A DNA stretch of 64,000 nucleotides from DASXRC01 sp036506495 (lineage in GTDB: Bacteria; Actinomycetota; Actinomycetes; Mycobacteriales; Micromonosporaceae). The position numbers were made by a program, and so were the translations under genes. The first letter of the stretch is position 1, and each line of letters opens with the position of its first letter. The notes below the pieces were generated by a model. The model saw only the letters and a program-made list of their open reading frames with translations. It did no database searches and was not told the origin of the DNA. Where the stretch lies: contig DASXRQ010000147.1 in NCBI GenBank assembly GCA_036506495.1, positions 8,584 through 72,583 on the forward strand, given 5' to 3'. Of this stretch, positions 33,940 to 42,780 are shown one piece after another.

Positions 33940-36507
33940 TTAGGCGCCGACCCGGTCGTCGGTCGAGTCCGAACTGGTGCGCTGCTGCGGCAGCGCGACC
34001 CGGCGACCATCCGGACCAAGCATTGCCCGCTCGTTGGGCAGCAAGGTGATGCCGCCCTCCCGACAGACCGACGCCAGCCAGTCCAACGCCCGGTCCCGGC
34101 TCGCCCGGTCGCCGGCCGCCGCGACGAGGCCGACGAGCGCCTCCGCCACGTCCCGCAGGTCGTGCCGGCCCGCGTACGCGTGTGCGGCGACCGTGAACAG
34201 CTCGGCGGCCGCCGCCCGATCCCCGCGCCGGAGGGCGAGGTGTGCCTCGATCCACGCACACGCACCTTCGTCGCCCGGGCTGCCCTCGGCGCGACCGGCA
34301 CCCGTCTCGCGTAGCTCGGCGACGACCACCTCCGCCTCGGCGACGCGACCGCCCTGCGCCAGTGCCAACCCGATGGTGGTGAGCACGCGCCGACGGTGGC
34401 CGGGGTCGCCGAGCTCCTCGAGCACCGGTATCACCTGCCGGCCCAGGGTCTCCGCGTTCGCGTACCGCCCGTCGAGGCGGTCGACCTCGGCAACGTTCGC
34501 CCGGGCCAGGGCGCGCAAGCGGTCCTCGCCGCACTGTGCGGCGAGGCGGTCCACCGCCGCCAGCCGGCGCCGGGCCGCGGCCAGGTCTCCCACCCGAATC
34601 TCGTGCCAGGTCAGGTTGTTCTGCGCGACGGTCATGTCGCGGGTCCGGCCGGTGCCGGTGGCCAGTGCGAGCATCGCCTCGCCGTGGTGGCGCGCCTCGT
34701 CGTATCCACCGACCGTCATCCACAGCCCGCAGAGCAGGCTGCGGGTGGCGAGCTCGCCGGTGACGTTGCCTAGGTGCTGGAACTCCTCCAGCGCCTCCTC
34801 GGCCGACGCCAGCTCCGCGCGGCCGGCGCCGTGCTCGAGCGCGAGCTGCGCGGCGCCCGCCTTGGCCCACGCGCGCACCGCCGGGTCGACGTCGGCGGTC
34901 CGCGGATCGTCGAGCAACCGCCGCAACCACTGCCGGCCGGGCACGTCGCGGCCGCGGAAGCGCCACCAGCGGGGCAGTTTCGACGCGAGGCAGAGCGCGG
35001 TGTGCGGGTCGTCATTGGCCGAGTACGCGAGGGCGGCCGACAGGTCCATCGCGACGTCGTCGAGACTGGCCACGGCCGCGCGCAGCTGTGCCCCGGCCAG
35101 CTCGGGAGCGATCCGGGCGGCCAGTCGAGCGAGCACGACCGCGTGCCGACGGCGAGCGGCCGGCAGCTCCCCGGCCGCCGCCGCCTGTTCGAGGGCGAAG
35201 TCCCGGACGACGTCGACGAGCCGGAACCGGGCCGCACCGGTGCCCCGCACGCTCACCAGGCCGAGGGCCAGCAGCCGGTCCAGCAGCGGCACCGGGTCGC
35301 CCGCGGCCGGACCACCGCCCGGCTGGGCCTCGTCGGTCAGCAGGGCCTCGGCCAGCTCGACCGACCATCGATTGCGGAACACCGACAGGCGGCGCAGGGC
35401 GTACCGCTCGGCCGGGTTGAGCAGGCGGTAGCTGGCGGCCACCGCGTCGCGCAACGTCACGGCCACCGCCTCCTGCGACGCGGGAGTGCCCGACAGGTCG
35501 AGCACTCGGTCTCCGTACCTGTTGAGGATCTCGTTGAGGTCCAGCACCCGCCCGCGGGCCGCGGCGAGCTCCAGGGCCAGCGGAAGACCGCCGAGCCGGC
35601 GTACGAGATTGACCAGAGCGCCCACCTCCGCGCCGCCCGGCGGCTCGCGGCGCACGTGCCGCAACCGATCCAGGAAGAGCGCGGCCGCCGGGTACGCCGA
35701 GACCGTCGCGAGGTCCGCCTGCGTGTCCGCGGGCGGCACCTCCAACGGAGCCACCGGCCACACGCGCTCGCCCGGCAGGCCGATCGGATGTCGCCCGGCG
35801 GCCAGCACGCGCAGCGCCGGTGCGGCCCCGGCAAGCCAGCGCAGCGCCTCGGCGACCGAGCCCGCGGCCCGCTCGACCGCGTCCACGAGCAGCAGGGCCG
35901 GGTGCTCGGCGAACCGGGCGACGAGGTCGGGCGAGCGGGCGACCCCGAAGACCGCAGCGACCGCCGCGAGCACGTCCGGTTCGGTGGACACCTCGCCGAC
36001 CACGATGCCGGCGACGCCGCCCGGGAACCGGTCCGCCACGTGGTGGGTCACCGCCAGAGCCAGACTGCTCTTGCCCACTCCGGCGAGGCCGACCAGGGTG
36101 ACCACGCCGTGTCCGGTCGTGAGCAGATCGGCGATGTCTGCCACGTCCCGCTGCCGTCCGATCAGCGTGCCGGGTGCGGGCAGTGCCCGCGTCGCGGGCC
36201 GGTCCGCCGTCGGCTCGCTCGGCCCGCGGGCGGCCACCAGGAAGTCGAGCCGGTCCGCGCCGGTCAGGCCGAGCGCGTTGGCGAGCAGCTCCACCGTGGT
36301 CCGCTGGGGTCGGGACGCGCGGCCACGCTCCAGATCTCGAACGGTCCGCACCCCGATGCGGGCCCGCGCGGCGAGTTCCGACTGGGTCAGCCCGATCGCA
36401 CGGCGGCGGGCGCGCAGCAGAGCGTCGAGCGTGCCGACCCGGCCGGCACCCTCCGCAGGGCCGGCCGCCGCCCGGTCGCCCTCGTCCGCGCCATGATCGG
36501 GCGTCAT
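33940..36507 (-). CDS. Large regulator: XRE HTH, STAND-type NTPase and TPR-like repeats
   Basis: 855 residues. The N-terminal helix-turn-helix (about 27-85, LTQSELAARARIGVRTVRDLERG) is followed by an NB-ARC/STAND ATPase with Walker A GLAGVGKSSLA (near 140), Walker B-like ALLLVDAVE and GGLPLALELAAARG. The C-terminal 400 residues are helical, TPR-like repeats. Proteins of this build act as signal-integrating transcription regulators in actinomycetes, often for adjacent genes. A TACCCT box 8 nt before the ATG suggests leaderless expression. The MMPL transporter gene lies directly upstream on the same strand and is a possible target. The effector is unknown. Confidence 0.85.
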   Translation of the reverse strand: MTPDHGADEGDRAAAGPAEGAGRVGTLDALLRARRRAIGLTQSELAARARIGVRTVRDLERGRASRPQRTTVELLANALGLTGADRLDFLVAARGPSEPTADRPATRALPAPGTLIGRQRDVADIADLLTTGHGVVTLVGLAGVGKSSLALAVTHHVADRFPGGVAGIVVGEVSTEPDVLAAVAAVFGVARSPDLVARFAEHPALLLVDAVERAAGSVAEALRWLAGAAPALRVLAAGRHPIGLPGERVWPVAPLEVPPADTQADLATVSAYPAAALFLDRLRHVRREPPGGAEVGALVNLVRRLGGLPLALELAAARGRVLDLNEILNRYGDRVLDLSGTPASQEAVAVTLRDAVAASYRLLNPAERYALRRLSVFRNRWSVELAEALLTDEAQPGGGPAAGDPVPLLDRLLALGLVSVRGTGAARFRLVDVVRDFALEQAAAAGELPAARRRHAVVLARLAARIAPELAGAQLRAAVASLDDVAMDLSAALAYSANDDPHTALCLASKLPRWWRFRGRDVPGRQWLRRLLDDPRTADVDPAVRAWAKAGAAQLALEHGAGRAELASAEEALEEFQHLGNVTGELATRSLLCGLWMTVGGYDEARHHGEAMLALATGTGRTRDMTVAQNNLTWHEIRVGDLAAARRRLAAVDRLAAQCGEDRLRALARANVAEVDRLDGRYANAETLGRQVIPVLEELGDPGHRRRVLTTIGLALAQGGRVAEAEVVVAELRETGAGRAEGSPGDEGACAWIEAHLALRRGDRAAAAELFTVAAHAYAGRHDLRDVAEALVGLVAAAGDRASRDRALDWLASVCREGGITLLPNERAMLGPDGRRVALPQQRTSSDSTDDRVGA

Positions 36508-36617
36508 AACAGCGAAGGGTACGCACGCCCGTCGGGCGGTGGGAGGTCTGCGTCGACCAGCCGACCGGTTGCCCCTCGGATTCCCGACAGAGGCTCGTAG
36601 CTGTCGACGATCACGCG

Positions 36618-38903
36618 CTACGTTCCGCGCTCGGACAGCAGCTGTTTGACCGGTGGGGTTGGCTTAGGCGCCGGCTGGGCAGCCGATGCCGGCCGCCACC
36701 GCTCGTACCAGCGACGCAACGGTCCCGGCGCCCACCAGTTCCACTCGCCGAGCAGGCTCATGACGGCCGGGAGCAGGAGTCCCCGCACGACGGTCACGTC
36801 GATCAGGACGGCCACCGCCATCCCGACGCCGATCTCCTTGACCGCCACGAGACGGCCGAGCACGAAGCCCAGGAACACGATCGTGATGCACAAGGCCGCG
36901 GCCGTGACGACCGGTCCGGTGAGGGTGATGCCGCGCAGCACGGCCCGGTCGCTGGCCCCTCCAGCGTCCTCGGCGCCGCGCCTAGTTCCCGTCGGGCGCC
37001 GCCGATCCCACTCCTCGCGGATCCGGGCGAGGAGGAACACCTCGTAGTCCATGGACAGCCCGAAGACAAAGACGAACAGCAGCACCGGGGTCGTCAGGTC
37101 GAGTCCCCCCCAGGACTCGAAGCCGAGCAGCCGCGCGCCCCAGCCCCACTGGAACACGACCACGAGCACGCCCAGCGTCGCGGCCAGCGTCAGGGCGTTC
37201 ATCACCAGGGCCTTGACCGGCACGACCACCGAGCCGGTCAGCGCGAACAGCAGCACCGCCGTGGCCAACAGCAGCACCAGCACCGCGGCCGGCAGCCGGG
37301 AGGCCACCGAGTCGCGGTAGTCGACCACCTCGGCGGCCGGGCCCGCGACCGCCATCCGGAATGGCACATCCATCGCGCGGACGGTCCGCACCAGATCGCG
37401 CGACCGGGCGTCGGCGGTCTCGCCGCGCGGCGTCAGGTCGATGACCGTGGCGCCCGGCGGGACATCCATTCGCAGCTCCAGCCGGGCCACCTGCGGCAGC
37501 GTGTTCAGCTTGTTGAGCAGCGCGAGCACCTCGGGCCGCCCCGGATCGGCCTCGACCACGACCGTGACCGGCGCCGCCTGGTCCGCGTTGAAGTCCCGCT
37601 GCAGCACGTCGTACGCCCGGCGAGCCTCCATCGTCGTCGGCAGGGCGCGGGCGTCCGAGTTGGCGAGGTTCGCGTGGAGGAACGGCGCGGCGAGCAGCAA
37701 CAGGCCCACGACCGCGACCGCCGCGACCGCGGCCGGTCGACCCTGGGCGAACCCGGCGAGCCGACCCAGCAGACCCATCCGTGGGGTGGCGCCCGCGGCC
37801 CGCGCACCCCGGCCGGCTCCCCCACCGGCGGCCCGGCGCGGGGCGAGATGGCCGAGGGCCGCGGTGGCCCGGCTCACCCACGTCCGGGCGCCCGGCGCCG
37901 GGATCCGCCGGTGCAGGACCGCGATCAGGGCGGGCACGGCGGTCAGCGCGATCAGCGTCGCTAGCGCAACCACGACGGCGCCGCCCAGTGCCATCGCGGC
38001 GAGGAGCGGCTCGGCGAAGGCGAACAGGCCACCGAGCGCCGCGCCGACGGTGAGACCGGAGATGAGGACGGCCCGGCCGGCGGTGGCGGTCGTCCGGGCC
38101 AGCAGCTCGGGCACCGGCGCGGTCGGGTCCTTCGAGCGCTCCTCCCGGAACCGCGACACAAGCAGCAGCGAGTAGTCCACGGCCAGGCCGATGCCGAGCA
38201 GGGTCACCACGTTGACGGCGTACTCGCTGACCTGCCCGACCGTGGTCAGGCCGAGCAGACCGAGCAGCGTCACGGCGATCGCGGCGAGGGCGACGAGCAG
38301 CGGAATGCTCCCAGCGACGAGGCCTCCGAGGATCACGACCAGGGTGATCAGGAGTACGCCCAGGGCGATCGACTCGCCGAAGGTCGCATCGCGGATGGCT
38401 TGTTCCCCGAACGCTCGCTCGGCGATCGGCTTGCCTCCGATGAGGATCTGCGGGGCGTCTATCCGGCGCAGCACCGCCGAGGCGCGGTCCTCGACGCCGT
38501 CGCGCTGAGCCTCGGTCAGGTCCCGGGCGAGTTCGACGCGCACCACCGTGCTGTTGTTGTCCGCACCGATCTGTCCGCCGGGCGACGTGTACAGGTCGTC
38601 GACGGATACGACCCCGGCGATCGTGCGAAGCTGGGCCGAGGCCGCTGTGATGCTCTTCACGAGCTGCGGGTCGTAGGGCGACCGGCCGCGCACGACCGCG
38701 ATCATCAGCGGTCCCTCTGGAACCAGCGCCTCGATGCGGGCGTCGGCGACGACCGACTCGGCGTCTGGCCGGAGTTGCGGGACGGTCCCGACCCGGTCGA
38801 ACACGGCGCCACCGAACGCCGCACCGAGCAGTGTCAGCGCGGCCCAGGCGGCGAGCACCGCCCAGCGGCGACGGTAACCGAACCTTCCCAACGCGGCGAA
38901 CAA
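36618..38903 (-). CDS. MMPL-family RND-type membrane transporter
   Basis: About 761 residues. I prefer the TTG at 38903, 5 nt after GGAGG, giving MFAALGRFGYRRRWAVLAAW; a GTG at 38921 is also possible. There are twelve membrane segments in two halves, each preceded by a large outer loop. Inner motifs include GLAVDYSLLLVSRFREE and GLSMDYEVFLLARIREEW, the paired Asp-Tyr proton-relay signatures of MMPL proteins. Related proteins export lipids, glycolipids or drugs driven by proton flow. The gene precedes the STAND-type regulator. No lipid or polyketide synthase gene is close, so the cargo is unknown. Confidence 0.9.
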   Translation of the reverse strand: MFAALGRFGYRRRWAVLAAWAALTLLGAAFGGAVFDRVGTVPQLRPDAESVVADARIEALVPEGPLMIAVVRGRSPYDPQLVKSITAASAQLRTIAGVVSVDDLYTSPGGQIGADNNSTVVRVELARDLTEAQRDGVEDRASAVLRRIDAPQILIGGKPIAERAFGEQAIRDATFGESIALGVLLITLVVILGGLVAGSIPLLVALAAIAVTLLGLLGLTTVGQVSEYAVNVVTLLGIGLAVDYSLLLVSRFREERSKDPTAPVPELLARTTATAGRAVLISGLTVGAALGGLFAFAEPLLAAMALGGAVVVALATLIALTAVPALIAVLHRRIPAPGARTWVSRATAALGHLAPRRAAGGGAGRGARAAGATPRMGLLGRLAGFAQGRPAAVAAVAVVGLLLLAAPFLHANLANSDARALPTTMEARRAYDVLQRDFNADQAAPVTVVVEADPGRPEVLALLNKLNTLPQVARLELRMDVPPGATVIDLTPRGETADARSRDLVRTVRAMDVPFRMAVAGPAAEVVDYRDSVASRLPAAVLVLLLATAVLLFALTGSVVVPVKALVMNALTLAATLGVLVVVFQWGWGARLLGFESWGGLDLTTPVLLFVFVFGLSMDYEVFLLARIREEWDRRRPTGTRRGAEDAGGASDRAVLRGITLTGPVVTAAALCITIVFLGFVLGRLVAVKEIGVGMAVAVLIDVTVVRGLLLPAVMSLLGEWNWWAPGPLRRWYERWRPASAAQPAPKPTPPVKQLLSERGT

Positions 38904-39046
38904 CGCGACCTCCCGAGACACCCCGGTCGCACGTCGGCCCGGGCGCTGCCGGACATGCAAGCATCCGGGGCCGCCGTCGCCAATCCGTCGAGTCGTCAAT
39001 GACGGCAGTCCGACACCCGGCCGGGTTCGCGGGGCGCTCGAGCGCG

Positions 39047-40204
39047 CTATAGGCCCAGATCGCGGGCGATGACCATCCGCTGAACCTCGGAGGTGCCCTC
39101 GCCGATCTCCAGAATCTTCGAGTCCCGCCAGAAACGGGCGACCGGAAACTCGTTCATGAAGCCGTACCCGCCGTGGACCTGGGTCGCCTCGCGGGCATTG
39201 GTTACCGCGATTTCGCTGGCGTACAGCTTCGCGATCGAGGCCTGGCGCTTGAAGTCCTCGCCGGAGCCGAGGCGCGCCGCCGCGTCGTAGTACGCGAGCC
39301 GGGCGGTGTGCGCACGCAGCTCCATGTCCGCGATCTTGAACTGGATGGCCTGGAAGTTGCCGATCGGCTGACCGAACGCCTGCCGCTGCTTCGCGTAGCT
39401 GAGCGACTCGTCAACACAGCCCTGGGCCAGGCCCGTGGCCAGCGCGGCGATTGCGATCCGCCCCTCGTCGAGGATGCGCAGGAACTGGGCGTACCCGCGG
39501 CCCCGTTCGCCGAGCAAGTTCGCGGCCGGCACCCGACAGTCGTCGAACGTGAGCTCGTGCGTGTCCGACGCACACCAGCCGACCTTCGAGTAGCCCGGCT
39601 GCACCGTGAAACCGGGCGTTCCGGACGGCACGATGATCGTGGAGAGCTCCTTCGAGCCATCGGGGTTGAGGCCGGTCATCGCGGTGACGGTGATCAGCGC
39701 GGTGATGTCGGTGCCCGAGTTGGTGATGAACGCCTTAGCGCCGTTGATCACCCATTCGCCGGTCGACTCGTCGACGACCGCGCGGGTCTGGGTCCCGCCG
39801 GCGTCCGACCCGAAGCCCGGCTCGGTTAGCCCAAACGCCGCGAGCGCCTCCCCGCTCGTCAGCCGCGGTAGCCAGTGCGACTTCTGTTCGGGTGTACCGA
39901 ACCGGTAGATCGGCATCGCACCGAGGCTGACCGCCGCCTCCAGGGTGATCGCGAGGCTGGAGTCGACGCGGGCGAGCTCCTCGAGGGCGAGACACAGCGC
40001 GAAGTAGTCCCCGCCCATCCCGCCGTACTCCTCGGGGAACGGCAGGCCGAACAGGCCCATCTTGCCCATCTGCCGGACGATCTCGTACGGGAACGAGTGC
40101 GCTTCGTAGTGCTTACCGATCGCGGGCGCCACCACCTCGCGGGCGAACTCCCGCACGCTGTCGCGCAGCGCCTCGTGCTCCTCGTTGAGCCGGAAGTCGA
40201 CCAT
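39047..40204 (-). CDS. Acyl-CoA dehydrogenase, probably isovaleryl-CoA dehydrogenase
   Basis: 385 residues from the ATG at 40204 after GAGAGAGGG. Acyl-CoA dehydrogenase signatures are AFGLTEPGFGSDAGGTQTRA and QVHGGYGFMNEFPVARFWRDSKILEIGEGTSEVQ split over the C-terminal third, with catalytic Glu in the EGTSE area or at the isovaleryl-type position. It oxidises a short branched acyl-CoA with FAD, passing electrons to electron-transfer flavoprotein. Context with carboxyltransferase, biotin carboxylase and HMG-CoA lyase points to isovaleryl-CoA in leucine breakdown. It starts 11 bases after the carboxyltransferase stop, so the two are co-transcribed. Confidence 0.88.
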   Translation of the reverse strand: MVDFRLNEEHEALRDSVREFAREVVAPAIGKHYEAHSFPYEIVRQMGKMGLFGLPFPEEYGGMGGDYFALCLALEELARVDSSLAITLEAAVSLGAMPIYRFGTPEQKSHWLPRLTSGEALAAFGLTEPGFGSDAGGTQTRAVVDESTGEWVINGAKAFITNSGTDITALITVTAMTGLNPDGSKELSTIIVPSGTPGFTVQPGYSKVGWCASDTHELTFDDCRVPAANLLGERGRGYAQFLRILDEGRIAIAALATGLAQGCVDESLSYAKQRQAFGQPIGNFQAIQFKIADMELRAHTARLAYYDAAARLGSGEDFKRQASIAKLYASEIAVTNAREATQVHGGYGFMNEFPVARFWRDSKILEIGEGTSEVQRMVIARDLGL

Positions 40205-40215
40205 GGTGCCCTCTC

Positions 40216-41748
40216 TCAAACGGGTGTCACGCCGTGCCGGCGGCGCGAGAACTGCCGATCCTTGTTCCGCGCGGCCGCGATCCGGCGCACGACCTCATCC
40301 CGGAGCTCGTGCGGCTCGACGAACGCGTCGACCACCAGCTCGCTGGCCAACCGCACGATGTCGATGTCCCGCTCGTACTCGTCGCGCTTGGCGGCGACGA
40401 ACACGGCCCGCTCCGTCTCGTCGGCGATCGCGGCGATCTTGTTGGCGTAGACCGCGTTGACCGCCGCCTCGGCACCCATCACGGCGATCTTGGCGGTGGG
40501 CAAGGCGATCGTCGCGTCCGGCTCGAAGCCCGGGCCGGCCATCGCGTACAGCCCCGCGCCGTACGCCTTGCGCACCACCACGCAGATCTTCGGGACGGTC
40601 GCCTCCGCGATCGCGCTGATCATCTTCGCGCCGTGGCGGATGATGCCCTGCTTCTCGACCGCCGCACCGACCATGAAGCCGGGTACGTCGGCCAGGAACA
40701 CCAGTGGCACGTTGAACGCGTCGCAGAGCTGAACGAACCGGGTCGCCTTGTCCGCCGAGTCGACGAACAGCACGCCCCCCTTGAACATCGAGTTGTTGGC
40801 GACCACGCCGACAACCTCGCCCTCGAGCCGTCCGAACCCGACGGTCACCTCGCGCGCCCACAACGCGTGGATCTCGAAGAAGTCGCCGGCGTCCAGCAGG
40901 CCGCGGGCGTACCGCCGCATGTCGAAGGCCTGCCGCTCGCTCGCCGGCACCAGCGCGGCGAGATCGACCCCGCCGGGCGCCGGCTGACCCTGCGCCGACG
41001 GAGGGCGCTCGGTCCAGTTCGCCGGGAGGTACGACAGGTACCGCCGGACCACGTGCAACGCTTCGGGCTCGGTCTTGCACAGGAAGTGGCCGACGCCGGA
41101 CTCGGCGCAGTGCATCCGCGCGCCGCCCATCTCCTCGAGCGTCGTCTTCTCCCCCGTGACCATCTCGACCATGCGGTCCGAGCCGAGGTACATGCTCGCG
41201 TTGCCGTCAACCATCGCCACGACGTCGCAGAAGGCGGGGATGTACGCCCCGCCGGCCGCGCTCGGCCCGAACAGCGCGCAGACCTGGGGGATCGATCCGG
41301 ACGCCCGGACCTGGTTCCAGAAGATCTTGCCGGCACCGCGCCGGCCCGGGAACAGATCGACCTGGTCGGTGATGCGGGCGCCGGCCGAGTCGACGAGGTA
41401 GGCCATCGGCACGCCGCTGTCGTAGGCCCGCTCGATGATGCGAATGATCTTCTCGACCGTCCGGGCGCCCCACGAGCCGGCCTTGACCGTCGAGTCGTTC
41501 GCCATCAGGCAGACCGGGCGGCCGTCGATGGTCGCCGCGCCGGTGACCACCCCGTCCGCCGGCAGCCCTTCGGCGAGGGCGTTCGCGTAGAGGCCATCCT
41601 CCACAAAGGAGCCGTCGTCGACCAGGAGCGCGATGCGCTCGCGAGCGAACAGCTTGCCGCGCGCGGCGTTCGCGGCGTGGTACTTCTCGGCGCCGCCGGC
41701 ACGGATCCGCTTGCGCAGCTGCTCCAGCGCCTCACCGTCGAACGTCAC
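40216..41748 (-). CDS. Acyl-CoA carboxylase beta subunit (carboxyltransferase), methylcrotonyl-CoA type
   Basis: 510 residues, GTG start with GGAGG upstream. The two crotonase-like carboxyltransferase halves show MANDSTVKAGSWGARTVEKI, GGAYIPAFCDVVAMV and then VGFGRLEGEVVGVVANNSM, LVFLADVPGFMVGAAVEKQGIIRHGAKM and CVVVRKAYGAGLYAM. The length and the HGAKM stretch fit methylcrotonyl-CoA carboxylase beta (MccB/LiuB). It transfers CO2 from carboxybiotin to 3-methylcrotonyl-CoA. A TetR operator copy lies 37 bases upstream of the start, so it heads its own unit with the acyl-CoA dehydrogenase. Confidence 0.9.
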   Translation of the reverse strand: MTFDGEALEQLRKRIRAGGAEKYHAANAARGKLFARERIALLVDDGSFVEDGLYANALAEGLPADGVVTGAATIDGRPVCLMANDSTVKAGSWGARTVEKIIRIIERAYDSGVPMAYLVDSAGARITDQVDLFPGRRGAGKIFWNQVRASGSIPQVCALFGPSAAGGAYIPAFCDVVAMVDGNASMYLGSDRMVEMVTGEKTTLEEMGGARMHCAESGVGHFLCKTEPEALHVVRRYLSYLPANWTERPPSAQGQPAPGGVDLAALVPASERQAFDMRRYARGLLDAGDFFEIHALWAREVTVGFGRLEGEVVGVVANNSMFKGGVLFVDSADKATRFVQLCDAFNVPLVFLADVPGFMVGAAVEKQGIIRHGAKMISAIAEATVPKICVVVRKAYGAGLYAMAGPGFEPDATIALPTAKIAVMGAEAAVNAVYANKIAAIADETERAVFVAAKRDEYERDIDIVRLASELVVDAFVEPHELRDEVVRRIAAARNKDRQFSRRRHGVTPV

Positions 41749-41784
41749 CGCGACTCCCTCCCGGCGATCGTGTCGTGAACTACC

Positions 41785-41798
41785 TGAACGATCGTTAG
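41785..41798. promoter_or_regulatory. TetR operator copy upstream of the carboxyltransferase gene
   Basis: TGAACGATCGTTAG, containing the perfect palindrome AACGATCGTT. An identical 14-mer lies upstream of the biotin carboxylase gene, and a related palindrome is upstream of the tetR gene. Confidence 0.75.
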
Positions 41799-41844
41799 GG
41801 TAGCCCAGCCCGGGTCCGGCGACAACGGACCGGCGGCTCCTCGG

Positions 41845-42762
41845 TCAGGGAAGCGGCGTCAGCCTCGTGCGCGGCCCGGCCCGCAGGACACCGGACGGCA
41901 GCTCCCGACCGACGATCTGCTCGGCGAGCCGGGCGGCATCGATCAGCGAGTCCAGGTCGATGCCGGTCTCGATGCCCATGTCGTGCAGCATGTGCACCAC
42001 CTCCTCGGTGGCGACGTTCCCGGTGGCGCCCGGGGCGTACGGGCAGCCGCCGAGCCCGCCGACGCTGGCGTCGTACTCCGTGATCCCGAGCTCGAGCGCC
42101 GTCAGGATGTTGGCGAGCGCGGTGCCACGGGTGTCATGGAAGTGCAGCAGCATCGGCGTGTCCGGGTGCCGCTCGCGGACGAGGGCGACCACGTCCCGGA
42201 CCCGGCGCGGCGTGGCCATGCCCGTGGTGTCGCCGAACGCGACCCGGTCCGCCCCGTCGGCGAGCACCCGGTCGACGATGTCGGCGACCCGGGCCGGATC
42301 CACGTCGCCCTCGTACGGGCAGCCGAAGCTGGTCGCGACGATGACCTCGACAGCCGCCCCCGCGCCGTGCAGCGCGTCGATGAGCTCGGCGATGTCGTCG
42401 AGCGACTCCGCCGTCGACCGGTTCACGTTCATCTTGTTGTGAGTGTCGCTCGCCGAGACCACGACCTCGATCTCGGTGAAGCCCGCGGCGAGGGCACGCT
42501 GGGCCCCGCGTGAGTTCGGCACCAGGGCCGAGTAGCGCACGCCCGGCCGCCTCGCCGCGCGCTTCCACACCTCGTCCGCGTCCGCCATCTGGGGTATCGC
42601 CTTCGGGTGGACGAACGAGACCGCCTCGACGCGCCGCACGCCGGTCGCGGACAGGGCATCGAGAAGCCTGACCTTGGCCTCGGTCGGGACCGGAGCCTCG
42701 TTCTGCAGGCCATCGCGCGGGCCGACCTCGCGAATGGAAACCTCACTCGGCAACTCAGCCAT
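41845..42762 (-). CDS. Hydroxymethylglutaryl-CoA lyase
   Basis: 305 residues, ATG after GGGAGG. HMG-CoA lyase marks are REVGPRDGLQNE (catalytic Arg and Asp), VVVSASDTHNKMNVNRS, GCPYEGDVDP, VAFGDTTGMATPRRV, HFHDTRGTAL and the flexible-loop cysteine motif GGLGGCPYAPGATGN. It splits HMG-CoA into acetoacetate and acetyl-CoA, the last step of leucine breakdown. It follows the biotin carboxylase gene by 18 bases and is co-transcribed with it. Confidence 0.93.
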   Translation of the reverse strand: MAELPSEVSIREVGPRDGLQNEAPVPTEAKVRLLDALSATGVRRVEAVSFVHPKAIPQMADADEVWKRAARRPGVRYSALVPNSRGAQRALAAGFTEIEVVVSASDTHNKMNVNRSTAESLDDIAELIDALHGAGAAVEVIVATSFGCPYEGDVDPARVADIVDRVLADGADRVAFGDTTGMATPRRVRDVVALVRERHPDTPMLLHFHDTRGTALANILTALELGITEYDASVGGLGGCPYAPGATGNVATEEVVHMLHDMGIETGIDLDSLIDAARLAEQIVGRELPSGVLRAGPRTRLTPLP

Positions 42763-42780
42763 GCCGACCTCCCGACCGAC

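Noticed and set aside
31583..34966. 1127-codon open frame on the minus strand ending with yceI
   Set aside because: Only the last 194 codons are yceI. The rest is antisense to the MarR and LLM genes and out of frame in the regulator gene, with Arg/Pro-rich non-protein-like composition.
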